The translations under genes and the position numbers were made by a program. DNA of 64,000 bases, from NCBI GenBank assembly GCA_029262235.1, contig JAJCZU010000002.1, positions 310,001-374,000 of the forward strand, written 5' to 3'. The notes under the pieces are model-generated. The model was not told the DNA's origin. It ran no database searches and was given only the letters and a program-made list of their open reading frames with translations. The DNA is from Candidatus Eiseniibacteriota bacterium. GTDB taxonomy: Bacteria; Orphanbacterota; Orphanbacteria; Orphanbacterales; Orphanbacteraceae. Positions 53,735 to 61,916 of the stretch are shown in pieces (the stretch's first letter is position 1; each line of letters opens with the position of its first letter).

Positions 53735-53775
53735 GGGGGGGCGACAACCTCCAGTACTCTATTGAAAAGGCGATC

Positions 53776-54459
53776 ATGGACTCATTGAATACTTTAATTG
53801 TCGGTGTTGGCGGCTCACCAGGTTGGCTCGTAGTAGCGCATCATGTGAGCACCATTGTAGTCGCGATTGCGGCTCTTGTCGGGCTACTCTCTCTAGTATT
53901 TGCACAACGGGAGATGGTGATCCGCTCACGGAGAGAGTCTGTCATTCTTGCTGCCGAGATTTGTGAACGTTGGGCCGATCGGCTAATCGAGGAGTGTGGG
54001 AACAACCTGCTCGACTTGGGGCGGAAGATCAAGATTCAGGACTGGGGATTGAGTAATCACCACTTCCGCCCTGGATCACTAGTGCAGGAATCAGATGCGA
54101 GCGAATGGATCAAGCAGGTTCATGAAACCAACAGTTTGAATGAAGTTGCTCGAGTTGCCAACCGGCTTGAAGGTTTTGCAGTCTATTTCACTAGCGGTGC
54201 TGCGGATGAAGAGATAGCATTTTCTTCGATGGGCCCACTGTTTTGTGGTTGGATTCGAAACCTCTCTCCCTTCCTTGTCTTGGCACGGAGCCAATCCAAG
54301 GAAACACTAACATCGGGCAGCTATGAGAGTGTCGTACGTCTATATGACTTGTGGGCAAGACGTATGACCAAGTCCCAGTTGGAAGAAGCCGCCTCTCGTA
54401 CAGGGGCAGAGCTGGAAGCCTTGGGCGATGTGTCAGCAATCAAACCGATTGGAACATGA
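53776..54459 (+). CDS. Hypothetical membrane-anchored protein of the graspetide island
   Basis: 227 residues. One clear membrane helix at about 20-45 (VSTIVVAIAALVGLLSLVFA), then a cytoplasmic helical domain with charged residues and no known motif. The overall build resembles DUF4760-like proteins but this is not certain. Codon use is AT-richer than in flanking genes. 115 bp before the candidate RiPP precursor, so it may belong to that cluster or be an independent passenger. Confidence 0.6.
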   Translation: MDSLNTLIVGVGGSPGWLVVAHHVSTIVVAIAALVGLLSLVFAQREMVIRSRRESVILAAEICERWADRLIEECGNNLLDLGRKIKIQDWGLSNHHFRPGSLVQESDASEWIKQVHETNSLNEVARVANRLEGFAVYFTSGAADEEIAFSSMGPLFCGWIRNLSPFLVLARSQSKETLTSGSYESVVRLYDLWARRMTKSQLEEAASRTGAELEALGDVSAIKPIGT

Positions 54460-54534
54460 CGATTAATGAGCAATGTGAGCGAGGATGTAGAGAATAATCC
54501 TCCTCGGAGTATTTCGCCTATTTGATTTCATTGT

Positions 54535-54545
54535 TGCTCGGAGCA
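54535..54545. promoter_or_regulatory. Small inverted repeat upstream of the precursor gene, possible operator
   Basis: TGCTCGGAGCA: five base pairs around one base, 28 bases before the 54574 ATG. A second imperfect palindrome AATAATCCTCCTCGGAGTATT lies just upstream (about 54492-54512). Either may bind a regulator; no clear promoter hexamers were found. Confidence 0.3.
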
Positions 54546-54573
54546 GCACAACTCATCAAAGAAGGAGACCAGC

Positions 54574-54783
54574 ATGTTTGTTGAGCACCCACTGATCGAG
54601 CGAGCTCAGAGATACCGGCGTCGAGTTGTCGATCTGGCGCCCCATGGCTGTGCCTATGACGCCTCCGTCGGTGCGTGGCGAGTTATTAGTACGGGCGTGC
54701 TATGGGTTGATACGCCTGGCCGCGAAGGCCCTCACACTAAGAAGCAAGACATCGAGACAGGTGAGGATCAGAAAGGTGAGTGA
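54574..54783 (+). CDS. Candidate precursor peptide of an ATP-grasp-modified RiPP (graspetide)
   Basis: 69 residues. Strong AAGGAGA ribosome binding site 7 bases before ATG. N-terminal half is a basic, likely helical leader (HPLIERAQRYRRRVVDL), with AYDASVGAWRV near 32-42. The last 20 residues (GPHTKKQDIETGEDQKGE region) are rich in Thr, Lys, Glu and Asp, the side chains that graspetide ligases join as lactones or lactams. The ATP-grasp gene starts 6 bp after the stop, the usual precursor-maturase order. No similarity was confirmed by search, so this is a position- and composition-based call. Confidence 0.6.
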   Translation: MFVEHPLIERAQRYRRRVVDLAPHGCAYDASVGAWRVISTGVLWVDTPGREGPHTKKQDIETGEDQKGE

Positions 54784-54789
54784 CTAACA

Positions 54790-55776
54790 ATGCCCGCTAA
54801 GTCAGCGAGTCTCTACCCGCAGATTCTCTTGCTCGCAAGTCGCTACGACCTAACCTGCGATTATGTCGTTTCGCAGTTGATGCGCAAGTCGGTTCCCTAC
54901 CTCCGGATCAATACGGAGGATCTCCCCACCTCTACTGTAGAACTGGATCCTGTTCTAAGGCGACTTATGATCGAGTACGGCGGTAGGAGATACTATGTTA
55001 CTCCAGATAGCCTTCGATCCGTGTTTTTCAGGCGCCCCGTTTTCCTTCGCGACTATGGGGACGAACAGAGATCGCCCGCGGAGCGATTCTCACGACTTCA
55101 GTGGGCCGCGTTTATCCAGAACCTCATGCTCTTCGACGAGGCTTGTTGGCTTAACTCTCCCGCCGCCACATATCGAGCAGAGCATAAAGCCGTCCAACTC
55201 TCGGTAGCAGCCCAGTTGGGTTTCGCCGTTCCAGAAACGCGAGTGACGAATGCGCCACACTCGGAACTTCTGAGTACGGCGTGCAGCCGTGTGGCTCTCA
55301 AGGGACTAGACACCGTTCTCCTTCGGGACGATGGTCTTGAGATATTCGGGTTCACGACACTTGAGTCCTCTTCGGCTTTGGAACCCAGCGGTTGGAGATC
55401 GGCTCCAGGCATGATTCAGGCTGCCTTATCAAACAAGCTCGACATCCGAGTAACGGTCGTCGAGGATCGAGTTTTTGCTGCGAGTATTTCGGCGAATGGA
55501 CAGCCAATCGATGGAGATTGGCGAACACACAAGCTCGGTGCCCAGTTCTCCGCAATTGAACTACCAGAAGAGACAGCCCAGCGGTGTCGACAATTAGTCA
55601 AATCACTCGGCTTACTATTCGGCGGAATTGATCTCGCGCTATGTAACGATGAATACTACTTCCTAGAAGTGAATCCTACAGGTGAATGGGGCTGGCTTGT
55701 CGATGCGGCAGAGCTTCCTATAGACGCTGCCATTGCCAACACCCTTACCAAGGGAGATCGTTTGCATGTGGGCTGA
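54790..55776 (+). CDS. Graspetide-type ATP-grasp ligase (MvdC/MvdD/TgmB-like)
   Basis: 328 residues, typical for this family. N-terminal pre-ATP-grasp region (ILLLASRYDLTCDYVVSQL, LRINTEDLP, SVFFRRPVF), then ATP-binding Lys in VALKGLDTVLL, the family motif DIRVTVVEDRVFAASI followed by DWRTHKLG, and the metal-binding end FGGIDLALCNDEYYFLEVNPTGEWGWL (Glu293, Asn295). Such enzymes use ATP to form ester or amide links between Asp/Glu and Thr/Ser/Lys of a precursor peptide. Expected substrate is the 69-residue product encoded 6 bp upstream. Its stop overlaps the next gene by 11 bp. Confidence 0.85.
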   Translation: MPAKSASLYPQILLLASRYDLTCDYVVSQLMRKSVPYLRINTEDLPTSTVELDPVLRRLMIEYGGRRYYVTPDSLRSVFFRRPVFLRDYGDEQRSPAERFSRLQWAAFIQNLMLFDEACWLNSPAATYRAEHKAVQLSVAAQLGFAVPETRVTNAPHSELLSTACSRVALKGLDTVLLRDDGLEIFGFTTLESSSALEPSGWRSAPGMIQAALSNKLDIRVTVVEDRVFAASISANGQPIDGDWRTHKLGAQFSAIELPEETAQRCRQLVKSLGLLFGGIDLALCNDEYYFLEVNPTGEWGWLVDAAELPIDAAIANTLTKGDRLHVG

Positions 55777-56395
55777 ACTCCTGACATGGATTGATTCTGT
55801 GCTGTTGGGTTCAGTGTTCACCTTGTGCCGGGCGAACAGCACCGTTCAGAAGAAGATCGATCAGTGCCGCATAGAGCAGTTTGATAATGACGAGCGACTA
55901 AAGCACTCGAAACAAGTCGTTGATGCGCGGCTATCCGGATCGATCGAGCGTCTTGAGAGAATCGAAAATAAGGCCATGGGGACCCTCCTCGGTGTGGCTG
56001 TAGCGGTCGCCTTGCTTGGGGCAGCGACTGGCATCCTAGGCTCCGATGGAATGATTGCGAACGAACCTCTATGGCTTCGGATCGTTGCGGCTGCGCTCCT
56101 TCTCATTTCGATGACATTGCTGTTCGGCAGCGGATTCTTAGCCTTGGGGGCATACAAAGTCGGCCAAGTGTACCGCCCGACCATGTTTGACCAAGAGCCA
56201 CTTGCGGAGGAGGAACACGAGCGAAAGATGGTTCTGCTTTGCATTGAGCAGAACGACCGTGCGGCGACATTGCGATCCAATCGGCTTTCGGCTTCATTCT
56301 GTTGCCTCAGAAACGGTCTCGCAACGGTCTTGCTCCTGGGAGTATTCATCGTTATCGTTACCCTCGTGACGGGGGACACATGTAGACCTACTTAA
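55766..56395 (+). CDS. Hypothetical membrane protein of the graspetide island
   Basis: 209 residues. N-terminal polar coiled-coil stretch (about 30-75), then membrane helices at about 73-93, 103-133 and 184-206. No transporter or peptidase motif was recognised. The ATG at 55766 overlaps the ATP-grasp stop by 11 bp, so it is translated from the same mRNA and could be an export, immunity or membrane-tethering partner. Confidence 0.65.
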   Translation: MWAELLTWIDSVLLGSVFTLCRANSTVQKKIDQCRIEQFDNDERLKHSKQVVDARLSGSIERLERIENKAMGTLLGVAVAVALLGAATGILGSDGMIANEPLWLRIVAAALLLISMTLLFGSGFLALGAYKVGQVYRPTMFDQEPLAEEEHERKMVLLCIEQNDRAATLRSNRLSASFCCLRNGLATVLLLGVFIVIVTLVTGDTCRPT

Positions 56396-56463
56396 TAAAC
56401 TACTGAAGCCGTCGGTTTCCTTCGTCGTCAACACGCTTTCGGCAATGCACTAGGGGATCAAGC

Positions 56464-57339
56464 ATGCCCGAGCATCCACTTTCTTCGTATGATGAAATCC
56501 ACAAGCAGTTTGATCCGCATTTCTTTGTGGACTATGCGCTCTTCAGCGGTTCCTTGCGCCACTACATCGCAAAGTCGCTTGAGGACTTGTTGAAGGCTAA
56601 CATCAATGACTCTCATCGTAGGCTCTTCATTGTCGGCCTGTATCGTGAGGAGTACGCCGGATACGAGGATGTTGGCGCTATAGTTGCTTCACTTATTCGA
56701 TATCACAGAAAAGAGCTGACGTACCCGATAGAAGGAATGCTGCGGTACAAGCCCGATGCAGTCATCTTGGAGAAACTGTTTCGTCGCTACGACATAAAGT
56801 CCGCTGATGACCTGTATGTCGGTTTAGGCTTGGAGGAGTGGATTCCGACCAATTGGGGATCGGTTCATCCGCGTATCGATTGCGCTAAGGTCTTGCAGCG
56901 AATGTGCCGGTTTATCTTTCTAGACTGCCAAGCGAATCAGAAACGGTACGGGATAGACGCCTACAACAGAATCAAGCACGGACTAGCGTTCGTCCCCAAC
57001 GGCAACCGCTACCTGATCAGTCTTCCGAACGCGCCAGCTGTACTAGTCGCCAACCGTCAATCTCAATCAGATCCCTATGTGCTCCTCGGCCTTCCCATGG
57101 ATGATTCATCCTTGGCAGAGCGTGCAAGGCTCGTCGAGTTCATTCAGTCGACACTTCGTGCGCTTGTGTCATTTTATTTGATTGGTAACTACTCAGAGTT
57201 TCTTCGAGAGACTCGAGAGATCGTCCCCGCTTCCCGTATCTTTGACTTTCCATCGCTTGTGTCCGTGAGGGACTTTCTAGTTCAACTAACCGAAAATCCG
57301 GATTCTCCGCCAACAATGCCGCGACCCCGGGGGCTCTGA
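56464..57339 (+). CDS. Hypothetical protein with a KH-type helix motif, graspetide island
   Basis: 291 residues, no signal peptide. Helical, with alternating acidic and aromatic segments. YNRIKHGLAFVPNG near residues 161-174 resembles the N-x-x-K-H helix of some HEPN-like proteins, but the resemblance is short. AGGGGAT precedes the ATG. Same low-GC composition as the ATP-grasp gene and 68 bp downstream of the membrane protein. Function unknown. Confidence 0.6.
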   Translation: MPEHPLSSYDEIHKQFDPHFFVDYALFSGSLRHYIAKSLEDLLKANINDSHRRLFIVGLYREEYAGYEDVGAIVASLIRYHRKELTYPIEGMLRYKPDAVILEKLFRRYDIKSADDLYVGLGLEEWIPTNWGSVHPRIDCAKVLQRMCRFIFLDCQANQKRYGIDAYNRIKHGLAFVPNGNRYLISLPNAPAVLVANRQSQSDPYVLLGLPMDDSSLAERARLVEFIQSTLRALVSFYLIGNYSEFLRETREIVPASRIFDFPSLVSVRDFLVQLTENPDSPPTMPRPRGL

Positions 57340-57400
57340 AAGCTCTTCAGTCGTGCTGCGTTGCTCAACTCACAAACGTTCAACCGACAAGGAACACACC

Positions 57401-57649
57401 ATGGTGACTGAACCTGCACTTTCCGACCAGATCGCCGGCGCCCGGGCGTATGAAGCCCTGCATGTACCGGCGCTGTTCCGTCAGTGGTGCCCGCGGGTGC
57501 TCGATGCTGCGGGCGTCGGGCCCGGCCAACGGGTCCTGGGCCAGGGAGCGGTTGTCTTGCACTCATGGTGGGGGCTGAATCCCTCTTTCAAGGCTCTGCT
57601 CAGGCGCCAGAGTAAGTTCGTTCCTTACCAGGGGAGTACCACACAATGA
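57401..57649 (+). pseudogene. Chimeric remnant: methyltransferase N-terminus joined to a dienelactone-hydrolase-like fragment
   Basis: 82 codons behind AAGGAAC. Residues 1-46 (AYEALHVPALFRQWCPRVLD and AAGVGPGQRVL) match the start of class I SAM methyltransferases, but the expected motif DVACGTG is missing. Instead the frame reads GAVVLHSWWGLNPSFKALL, like the N-terminal strand of dienelactone hydrolases, and stops soon after. Most likely an internal deletion fused two decayed genes. The stop overlaps the next ATG. Confidence 0.6.
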
Positions 57650-58170
57650 ACAACAAGCGATTAGGGCTGCTCGCGTCGGTGAGCCTTGTTATCGGCGGAA
57701 TATTGGGGATGGTCGGTTCCTTTTCACCGTCGACTGTGCGTGGCATCGCCTGGGGGGTGGATGGCACCGCACTTGTAGTGGGCGCGGCACTTCTGGCGGT
57801 GCACCACATCAGGCTTGGCCACGAGCAACTGGCGGCCGGATTTATCGTATTCGCCGCCGGTCAAACGTTAGTAGTTTCAGGTTCGGCTATGGACCTGGCA
57901 GCGAGCTCTCCGTCGTTTGGAGCGGGCGCCGGGCTTTGGGCCGCGGGACTGGCGCTGGTAAGTGCTTCGTCGGCAATGCCGGCCTTCGTAAGAATTACGG
58001 GCGCGATTGCATCGGTCATGTTTGCGGTAGCCGCGCTTCAGATCTATGCCGGTACTGAGCTGACCCCGCTATCGAAGCCTCTGCCCTTCGGTGCGTACCC
58101 GTTTCTGGTCCTCACGCTGTTCGGCTGGGCGTGGGATCACTACCGGGCCACGTCCGTAAATCCTGAATAG
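57646..58170 (+). CDS. Hypothetical integral membrane protein
   Basis: 174 residues, five or six predicted membrane helices covering most of the length (LLASVSLVIGGILGMVGSF, ALVVGAALLAVHHI, GLWAAGLALVSASSAMPAF, FLVLTLFGWAWDHY). No family recognised. 4-bp overlap with the remnant upstream, so its original partner may have been lost. Confidence 0.65.
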   Translation: MNNKRLGLLASVSLVIGGILGMVGSFSPSTVRGIAWGVDGTALVVGAALLAVHHIRLGHEQLAAGFIVFAAGQTLVVSGSAMDLAASSPSFGAGAGLWAAGLALVSASSAMPAFVRITGAIASVMFAVAALQIYAGTELTPLSKPLPFGAYPFLVLTLFGWAWDHYRATSVNPE

Positions 58171-58201
58171 CAATGCGCAGTATCGACATCAGGAGGTTTC
58201 C

Positions 58202-58651
58202 GTGAGCTCGATCCCCCGCCCCGATCTTTCGGCCCGACCGCTCCAGGTAACGTGCGAACACACGGTGCACGCCGGCCCCGAAGAAGTCTACGCCGCCTGG
58301 ACCACGCGCTTCGACGCCTGGTTCGCCGAGCCCGGAACGCTGGTTCTGGTGCCGGAGCCCGGGCGGCCCTACTTCTTCTACAACCGGAATGACTGGGGCC
58401 GACATCCTCACTACGGCCGAATTCTGGAAGTGAGAGAGAACCGGCTCGTCGAAATGACGTGGATGACAGGCAACGGGACCGCCGAGGGGACGGAGGGAGC
58501 CGAGACGGTCCTTCGGGTCGAGCTCGTTCCGAGGGGCGAGGCCACCGACGTTCGCCTGACGCACGCAGGCTTCGTCTCCGAGAAGTCCCGCGAAGGTCAC
58601 GGGGAGAACTGGCCGCTGGCGCTCGAGATCCTGAACGAAGCGATCGCGTGA
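58202..58651 (+). CDS. SRPBCC (AHSA1-like) domain protein
   Basis: 149 residues, GTG start behind AGGAGG. Features: LQVTCEHTVHAGPEEVYAAWTTRFDAWF, a TLVLVPEPGRPYFF strand, VRLTHAGF and a C-terminal ENWPLALEILNEAI helix. Ligand-binding family; role unknown. Different from the 51660 protein, so not a recent duplicate. Confidence 0.8.
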   Translation: MSSIPRPDLSARPLQVTCEHTVHAGPEEVYAAWTTRFDAWFAEPGTLVLVPEPGRPYFFYNRNDWGRHPHYGRILEVRENRLVEMTWMTGNGTAEGTEGAETVLRVELVPRGEATDVRLTHAGFVSEKSREGHGENWPLALEILNEAIA

Positions 58652-58772
58652 TAGATTGGGATGCGTGTTCGGGTGCCGGTGACCGCACTTTCGGAATCGC
58701 GCCCACCTCCAGGTCCCGGGCCGGGGCAGGAAAGTAGTCAAAGTGGTAAAACGCGTTTTGCAGGAGTTCCAG

Positions 58773-59402
58773 GTGAGACCGCGAACTCGAACGCTCTTCG
58801 TCGCACTCGCTTTGAGTCTGGCGCAACCCCAGCCGGTGGAAAGCCAGGGGGTCTACCTGGGCGCTCGCGGCGGCATCAGCGTCACCGATTACTCATTTCC
58901 CCATCTCTCCGAAGACTGGCGCAGCGGGGTTGTGGCAGGAGCCTTCCTGGCTATTCCTGTTCGGCCCCAGGTTTCATTGCAGCCCGAGCTGTCATGGGTG
59001 CGGAAGGGCGCAGATTGGTTCAGTGAGGGCAGGGGCCCCACTCGGGCTGAGTTGGACTATGCGGCCGCAACGACTCTCGTTCGCCTGTCTTTGCCGCTGA
59101 GGAATTTCTCTGTGAGTGTGCTTGGGGGCCCCTGGGTTGGGATACTGGCGAGGTGTGGCACCGACGGGGATGAGGCCGGAGACTGTGATTCCGTTTTCGG
59201 CAGCGACCAGCATCGCAATACTGACTTCGGATACGACGTCGGCCTGGGGGCGGCTTTTCATACCGGTTCGTTGGTCGTTCAACTCGAGTTTCGTCGGTCT
59301 CGCGGTGTGTCGCGGCTTCTGAAGGACAGGGCCCGAGACAACCCAACCACAGAAAGTACCCAACTCTCTCTCGCGCTCGGGTACCGAGTTTGGGGAGGCT
59401 GA
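58773..59402 (+). CDS. Small outer-membrane beta-barrel protein
   Basis: 209 residues with signal peptide (hydrophobic TLFVALALSLA, cut near VESQG). Then about eight strands: GVYLGARGGISVTDYSF, GVVAGAFLAIPV, SLQPELSWVRKG, LVQLEFRRSRG and C-terminal TQLSLALGYRVWGG. Resembles PorT/OmpX-type barrels. GTG at 58773 chosen since AGGAG lies 6 bases upstream; an earlier GTG at 58743 has no such site. Confidence 0.7.
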   Translation: MRPRTRTLFVALALSLAQPQPVESQGVYLGARGGISVTDYSFPHLSEDWRSGVVAGAFLAIPVRPQVSLQPELSWVRKGADWFSEGRGPTRAELDYAAATTLVRLSLPLRNFSVSVLGGPWVGILARCGTDGDEAGDCDSVFGSDQHRNTDFGYDVGLGAAFHTGSLVVQLEFRRSRGVSRLLKDRARDNPTTESTQLSLALGYRVWGG

Positions 59403-59483
59403 ACTCACCAAGCGATTGCTACGCAGGCTACGGAACTTTTGATGAAACGATAGCGGGCTTCAATACTTTTAAGGATCATTATC

Positions 59484-59864
59484 TTGGACCAGACCCCCGA
59501 CACGCGGCCCCACGACACCGGAAGCCTTCTGACTCCCACGAAAGCGGTACTCATCGGCCATCGACGTATCAGCTTGCCCGCGCTCGCAATCCTTGGTGCG
59601 GTCGGCCTGGCTGGGTATGCCCTGTTCGGGACCCGTGCACTCGCACCTTCGCTCCTGGTGGGAATCGCCCCTGGCTGGATCTGGTGGTCCTACGCCGTGC
59701 CTCGGTGGCGCGACTGGGTGGAAGCCGAGGGGATCACGGAAGCCTCGATCTACGCGACAGCTGTGAATCTTGGGCTGGTCTTCCCGAAGGGCTTTCTGCT
59801 GGAGAGTACCGAGTTTCGCCGCCGCGACGGCACAAGAGGCTGGCGGACAGACCCCTCGGCCTGA
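59484..59864 (+). CDS. Hypothetical membrane protein
   Basis: 126 residues, TTG start 7 bases after AAGGAT. Two hydrophobic segments (SLPALAILGAVGLAGYALFG and LLVGIAPGWIWWSYAV) then a soluble tail. No family recognised. Confidence 0.5.
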   Translation: MDQTPDTRPHDTGSLLTPTKAVLIGHRRISLPALAILGAVGLAGYALFGTRALAPSLLVGIAPGWIWWSYAVPRWRDWVEAEGITEASIYATAVNLGLVFPKGFLLESTEFRRRDGTRGWRTDPSA

Positions 59865-59959
59865 ACTTCTGAACTCGTCGAGTCGAGCGCCGCCTAACCG
59901 CAGCTTATGCGGGAGCGTTTTACCAATAGAGAGTTCTTGAAGGAAGGGCAGGGTGATCG

Positions 59960-60280
59960 ATGATCGCACGAGTTTGGAACGGCAGGACTCCTCTTGAGAA
60001 AGCCGACGAGTATCTCGCGTTTCTTAAAGAGCGCGCTGTACCTGACTACTCGGGAGTCGAAGGGTGTCTCGGAGTCTACGTCCTGCGCCGGGACAAAGAA
60101 GATGCGGCGCACTTTCAGACGTTGACGTTCTGGGTGTCGGAGGAAGCAATCCGTGCGTTCGCGGGAGATGAAGTGCTCAAGGCGAAGTACTACCCCGAAG
60201 ATGACGAATTTCTGCTGGAGTTCGAGCCGGAAGTACTGCATTTCGAGGTTACGGAGGGCGTCAAGCTGAGGACGGAATAA
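59960..60280 (+). CDS. Antibiotic biosynthesis monooxygenase (ABM)-like protein
   Basis: 106 residues, dimeric alpha-beta barrel pattern: MIARVWNGRTPLEKADEYLA, GCLGVYVLRRDKED and FQTLTFWVSEEAIRAFAGDE. Family members include small monooxygenases and haem-degrading proteins; specific role unknown. A GCAGGGTGA ribosome binding site lies upstream. Confidence 0.75.
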   Translation: MIARVWNGRTPLEKADEYLAFLKERAVPDYSGVEGCLGVYVLRRDKEDAAHFQTLTFWVSEEAIRAFAGDEVLKAKYYPEDDEFLLEFEPEVLHFEVTEGVKLRTE

Positions 60281-60299
60281 CAAGTCGTTCAACCTGACA

Positions 60300-60332
60300 G
60301 CCGCCCGCAGCAAAACGTCAGGGTCAGGCGGC
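60300..60332 (+). terminator. Hairpin after the ABM-like gene
   Basis: GCCGCC (60300-60305) pairs with GGCGGC (60327-60332), followed by CTTTGC. A competing stem is CCTGAC/GTCAGG (60293-60298, 60318-60323). Weak as an intrinsic terminator because the T run is short. Confidence 0.3.
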
Positions 60333-60384
60333 CTTTGCAATCTAGAATTCGCTCGTACACTGATATCCAGCGCCAGGCGGAATC

Positions 60385-60699
60385 ATGAAAATTCCCAGAC
60401 TTTTCCCCATTCTGAGCGTGCCGCTCCTGTCGGTTGCTTTTCTTCTTGCGATTGGCTCTGCCTCAGGAGGAGATCAATTGGATCTGCCTAAGATGAACGA
60501 CTTCGCTCTCAGCTATACCAGTGCCTGGAGCAGTCAAGACCCGGCCCGCGTTGCGGCGCATTACGCCGAAAACGGCTCACTCCGGATCAACGAGAACGAG
60601 CCTTCGGTTGGTCGTGATCAGCTCGAAGCTACGGCCACGAGCTTCATGACCGAGCTGCCCGACATGATGCTCACGACAGAAAGCACGAGGTCATGCTGA
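60385..60699 (+). pseudogene. Truncated SnoaL/NTF2-like secreted protein
   Basis: 104 codons. Signal peptide (about 1-28, LSVPLLSVAFLLAIGSASGG), then the SnoaL start YTSAWSSQDPARVAAHYAENG and VGRDQLEATATSFMTELPD. The family continues about 50 more residues; here homology stops at MMLTTES and the frame ends five codons later. The following bases belong in another frame to a hydrolase fragment, so this is the 5' half of a deletion fusion. Confidence 0.6.
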
Positions 60700-60896
60700 A
60701 AGACTATCCCCATGCAAACCCGATCCGCATCGGTTTCGGTGAGAACGACAGCCAGTCGCCTCCCGCATTCGCGGCGTACCTGAGAAGCTTCGTCAACAAG
60801 CCCAACATCACATACAAAGTGATACCGGATGTCGGCCACATCGTGGGGGAGTACAACCGGGAGTACATGGACTGCTTATTCGGCGAGTTCGAGTAG
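60678..60896 (+). pseudogene. C-terminal fragment of an alpha/beta hydrolase
   Basis: In a different frame from the SnoaL-like part: RKHEVMLKDYPHANP, IRIGFGENDSQSPPAF, ending YKVIPDVGHIVGEYNREYM. DVGH matches the catalytic-His region of alpha/beta hydrolases; the nucleophile half is absent. An ATG at 60693 has no ribosome binding site. Probably the 3' half of the same deletion event. Confidence 0.5.
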
Positions 60897-61010
60897 ATGG
60901 GCTGGTCGGCACCGCAGGCCCGCGGCTGAAAGCAACGTTATACAGCAGACTGTTGTAGATCGAATCTGAGGGAAGATCAAACCAACGTAATGTCAACCAG
61001 GAGGCGAACC

Positions 61011-61808
61011 ATGAGTGACCCCTTTGTCTCACGCGTCGGCGGAATCCTCAGCGGCGACATTGCCGTTCCCGAACACGAACGTGAAGTGCGCTTCTACTCG
61101 CGTGTACTCACCACGGGCGAGAATCCGCTCTGGCGCGAGGATCTGATGAACAACCGGGGCATGCCGATCATCGGCCTCAGCCCGGCCGGCACGGAGACTG
61201 CCGGCCTTCCGCTCCAATGGATGCCGCACATCATGGTTGCCGATGTCGCAGCCAGTGCGAAGCGTGCGCTCGATCTGGGCGGGAGTGAGCTCATGCACGG
61301 CAAAGACGACGATGGAAAGAGCCAGTGGGCGGTGCTGCTCGATCCGAATGGCGCGGCGTTCGGGATCATCCCGGTCGTTTCCGCGGAGGATATGCCCGCG
61401 ACCGATGACGGCGCATCGGGCGACGCTTCGGCGAGTGTGGGTTGCATCGCCTGGATCGACCTGACGGTCTCGGGCGCCTCGGCAACCCGTGACTTCTACG
61501 CCCGGGTCGTTGGCTGGTCGGTGCAGGACGTCGAGATGGAGGACGGAAGCGAGCGTTACGCCGACTACAACATGATCGGGAGTGACGGGGACCCGGCGGC
61601 GGGAGTCTGTCATGCGCGCGGCGTGAACCGGGGGCTTCCGCCTGTCTGGATGATCTACCTTCCCGTTGGCGACCTGGCCGAAAGTCTCCGTCGCGTGCGG
61701 GAGTGCGGGGGCAAGGTCTTGAAGACGACACGGGGGGCGGACGGGGAGTACGCCTATGCGGCTGTTCAGGATCCGGTGGGGGCGTGCCTGGCGCTGGTGC
61801 CGGGATAG
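61011..61808 (+). CDS. Two-domain VOC (glyoxalase-like) protein
   Basis: 265 residues, two VOC units: residues about 10-125 (DIAVPEHEREVRFYSRVLTTG, DPNGAAFGIIPVV) and about 145-264 (WIDLTVSGASATRDFYARVVGW, QDPVGACLALVPG). AGGAGGCGAACC gives a strong ribosome binding site. Such proteins resemble the CFP-30B/hydroxylase type; substrate unknown. Confidence 0.85.
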   Translation: MSDPFVSRVGGILSGDIAVPEHEREVRFYSRVLTTGENPLWREDLMNNRGMPIIGLSPAGTETAGLPLQWMPHIMVADVAASAKRALDLGGSELMHGKDDDGKSQWAVLLDPNGAAFGIIPVVSAEDMPATDDGASGDASASVGCIAWIDLTVSGASATRDFYARVVGWSVQDVEMEDGSERYADYNMIGSDGDPAAGVCHARGVNRGLPPVWMIYLPVGDLAESLRRVRECGGKVLKTTRGADGEYAYAAVQDPVGACLALVPG

Positions 61809-61916
61809 AGCAGGTGTGAGTGCCGCGCAAGCTCGCAAGGATATTTGATATCGTAGTTCTGTATGCTTCTAGTCAGGCGGCAACATGGGACCGACCAACC
61901 ACACAGGAGAGATCCA

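Noticed and set aside
59880-60335. Integron-type attC sites (GCCTAAC at 59891, TAACAAGTCGTTCAACC at 60278)
   Set aside because: The half-sites have no matching GTTRRRY partner at suitable distance and no integrase was seen, although the run of small single-domain genes looks cassette-like.
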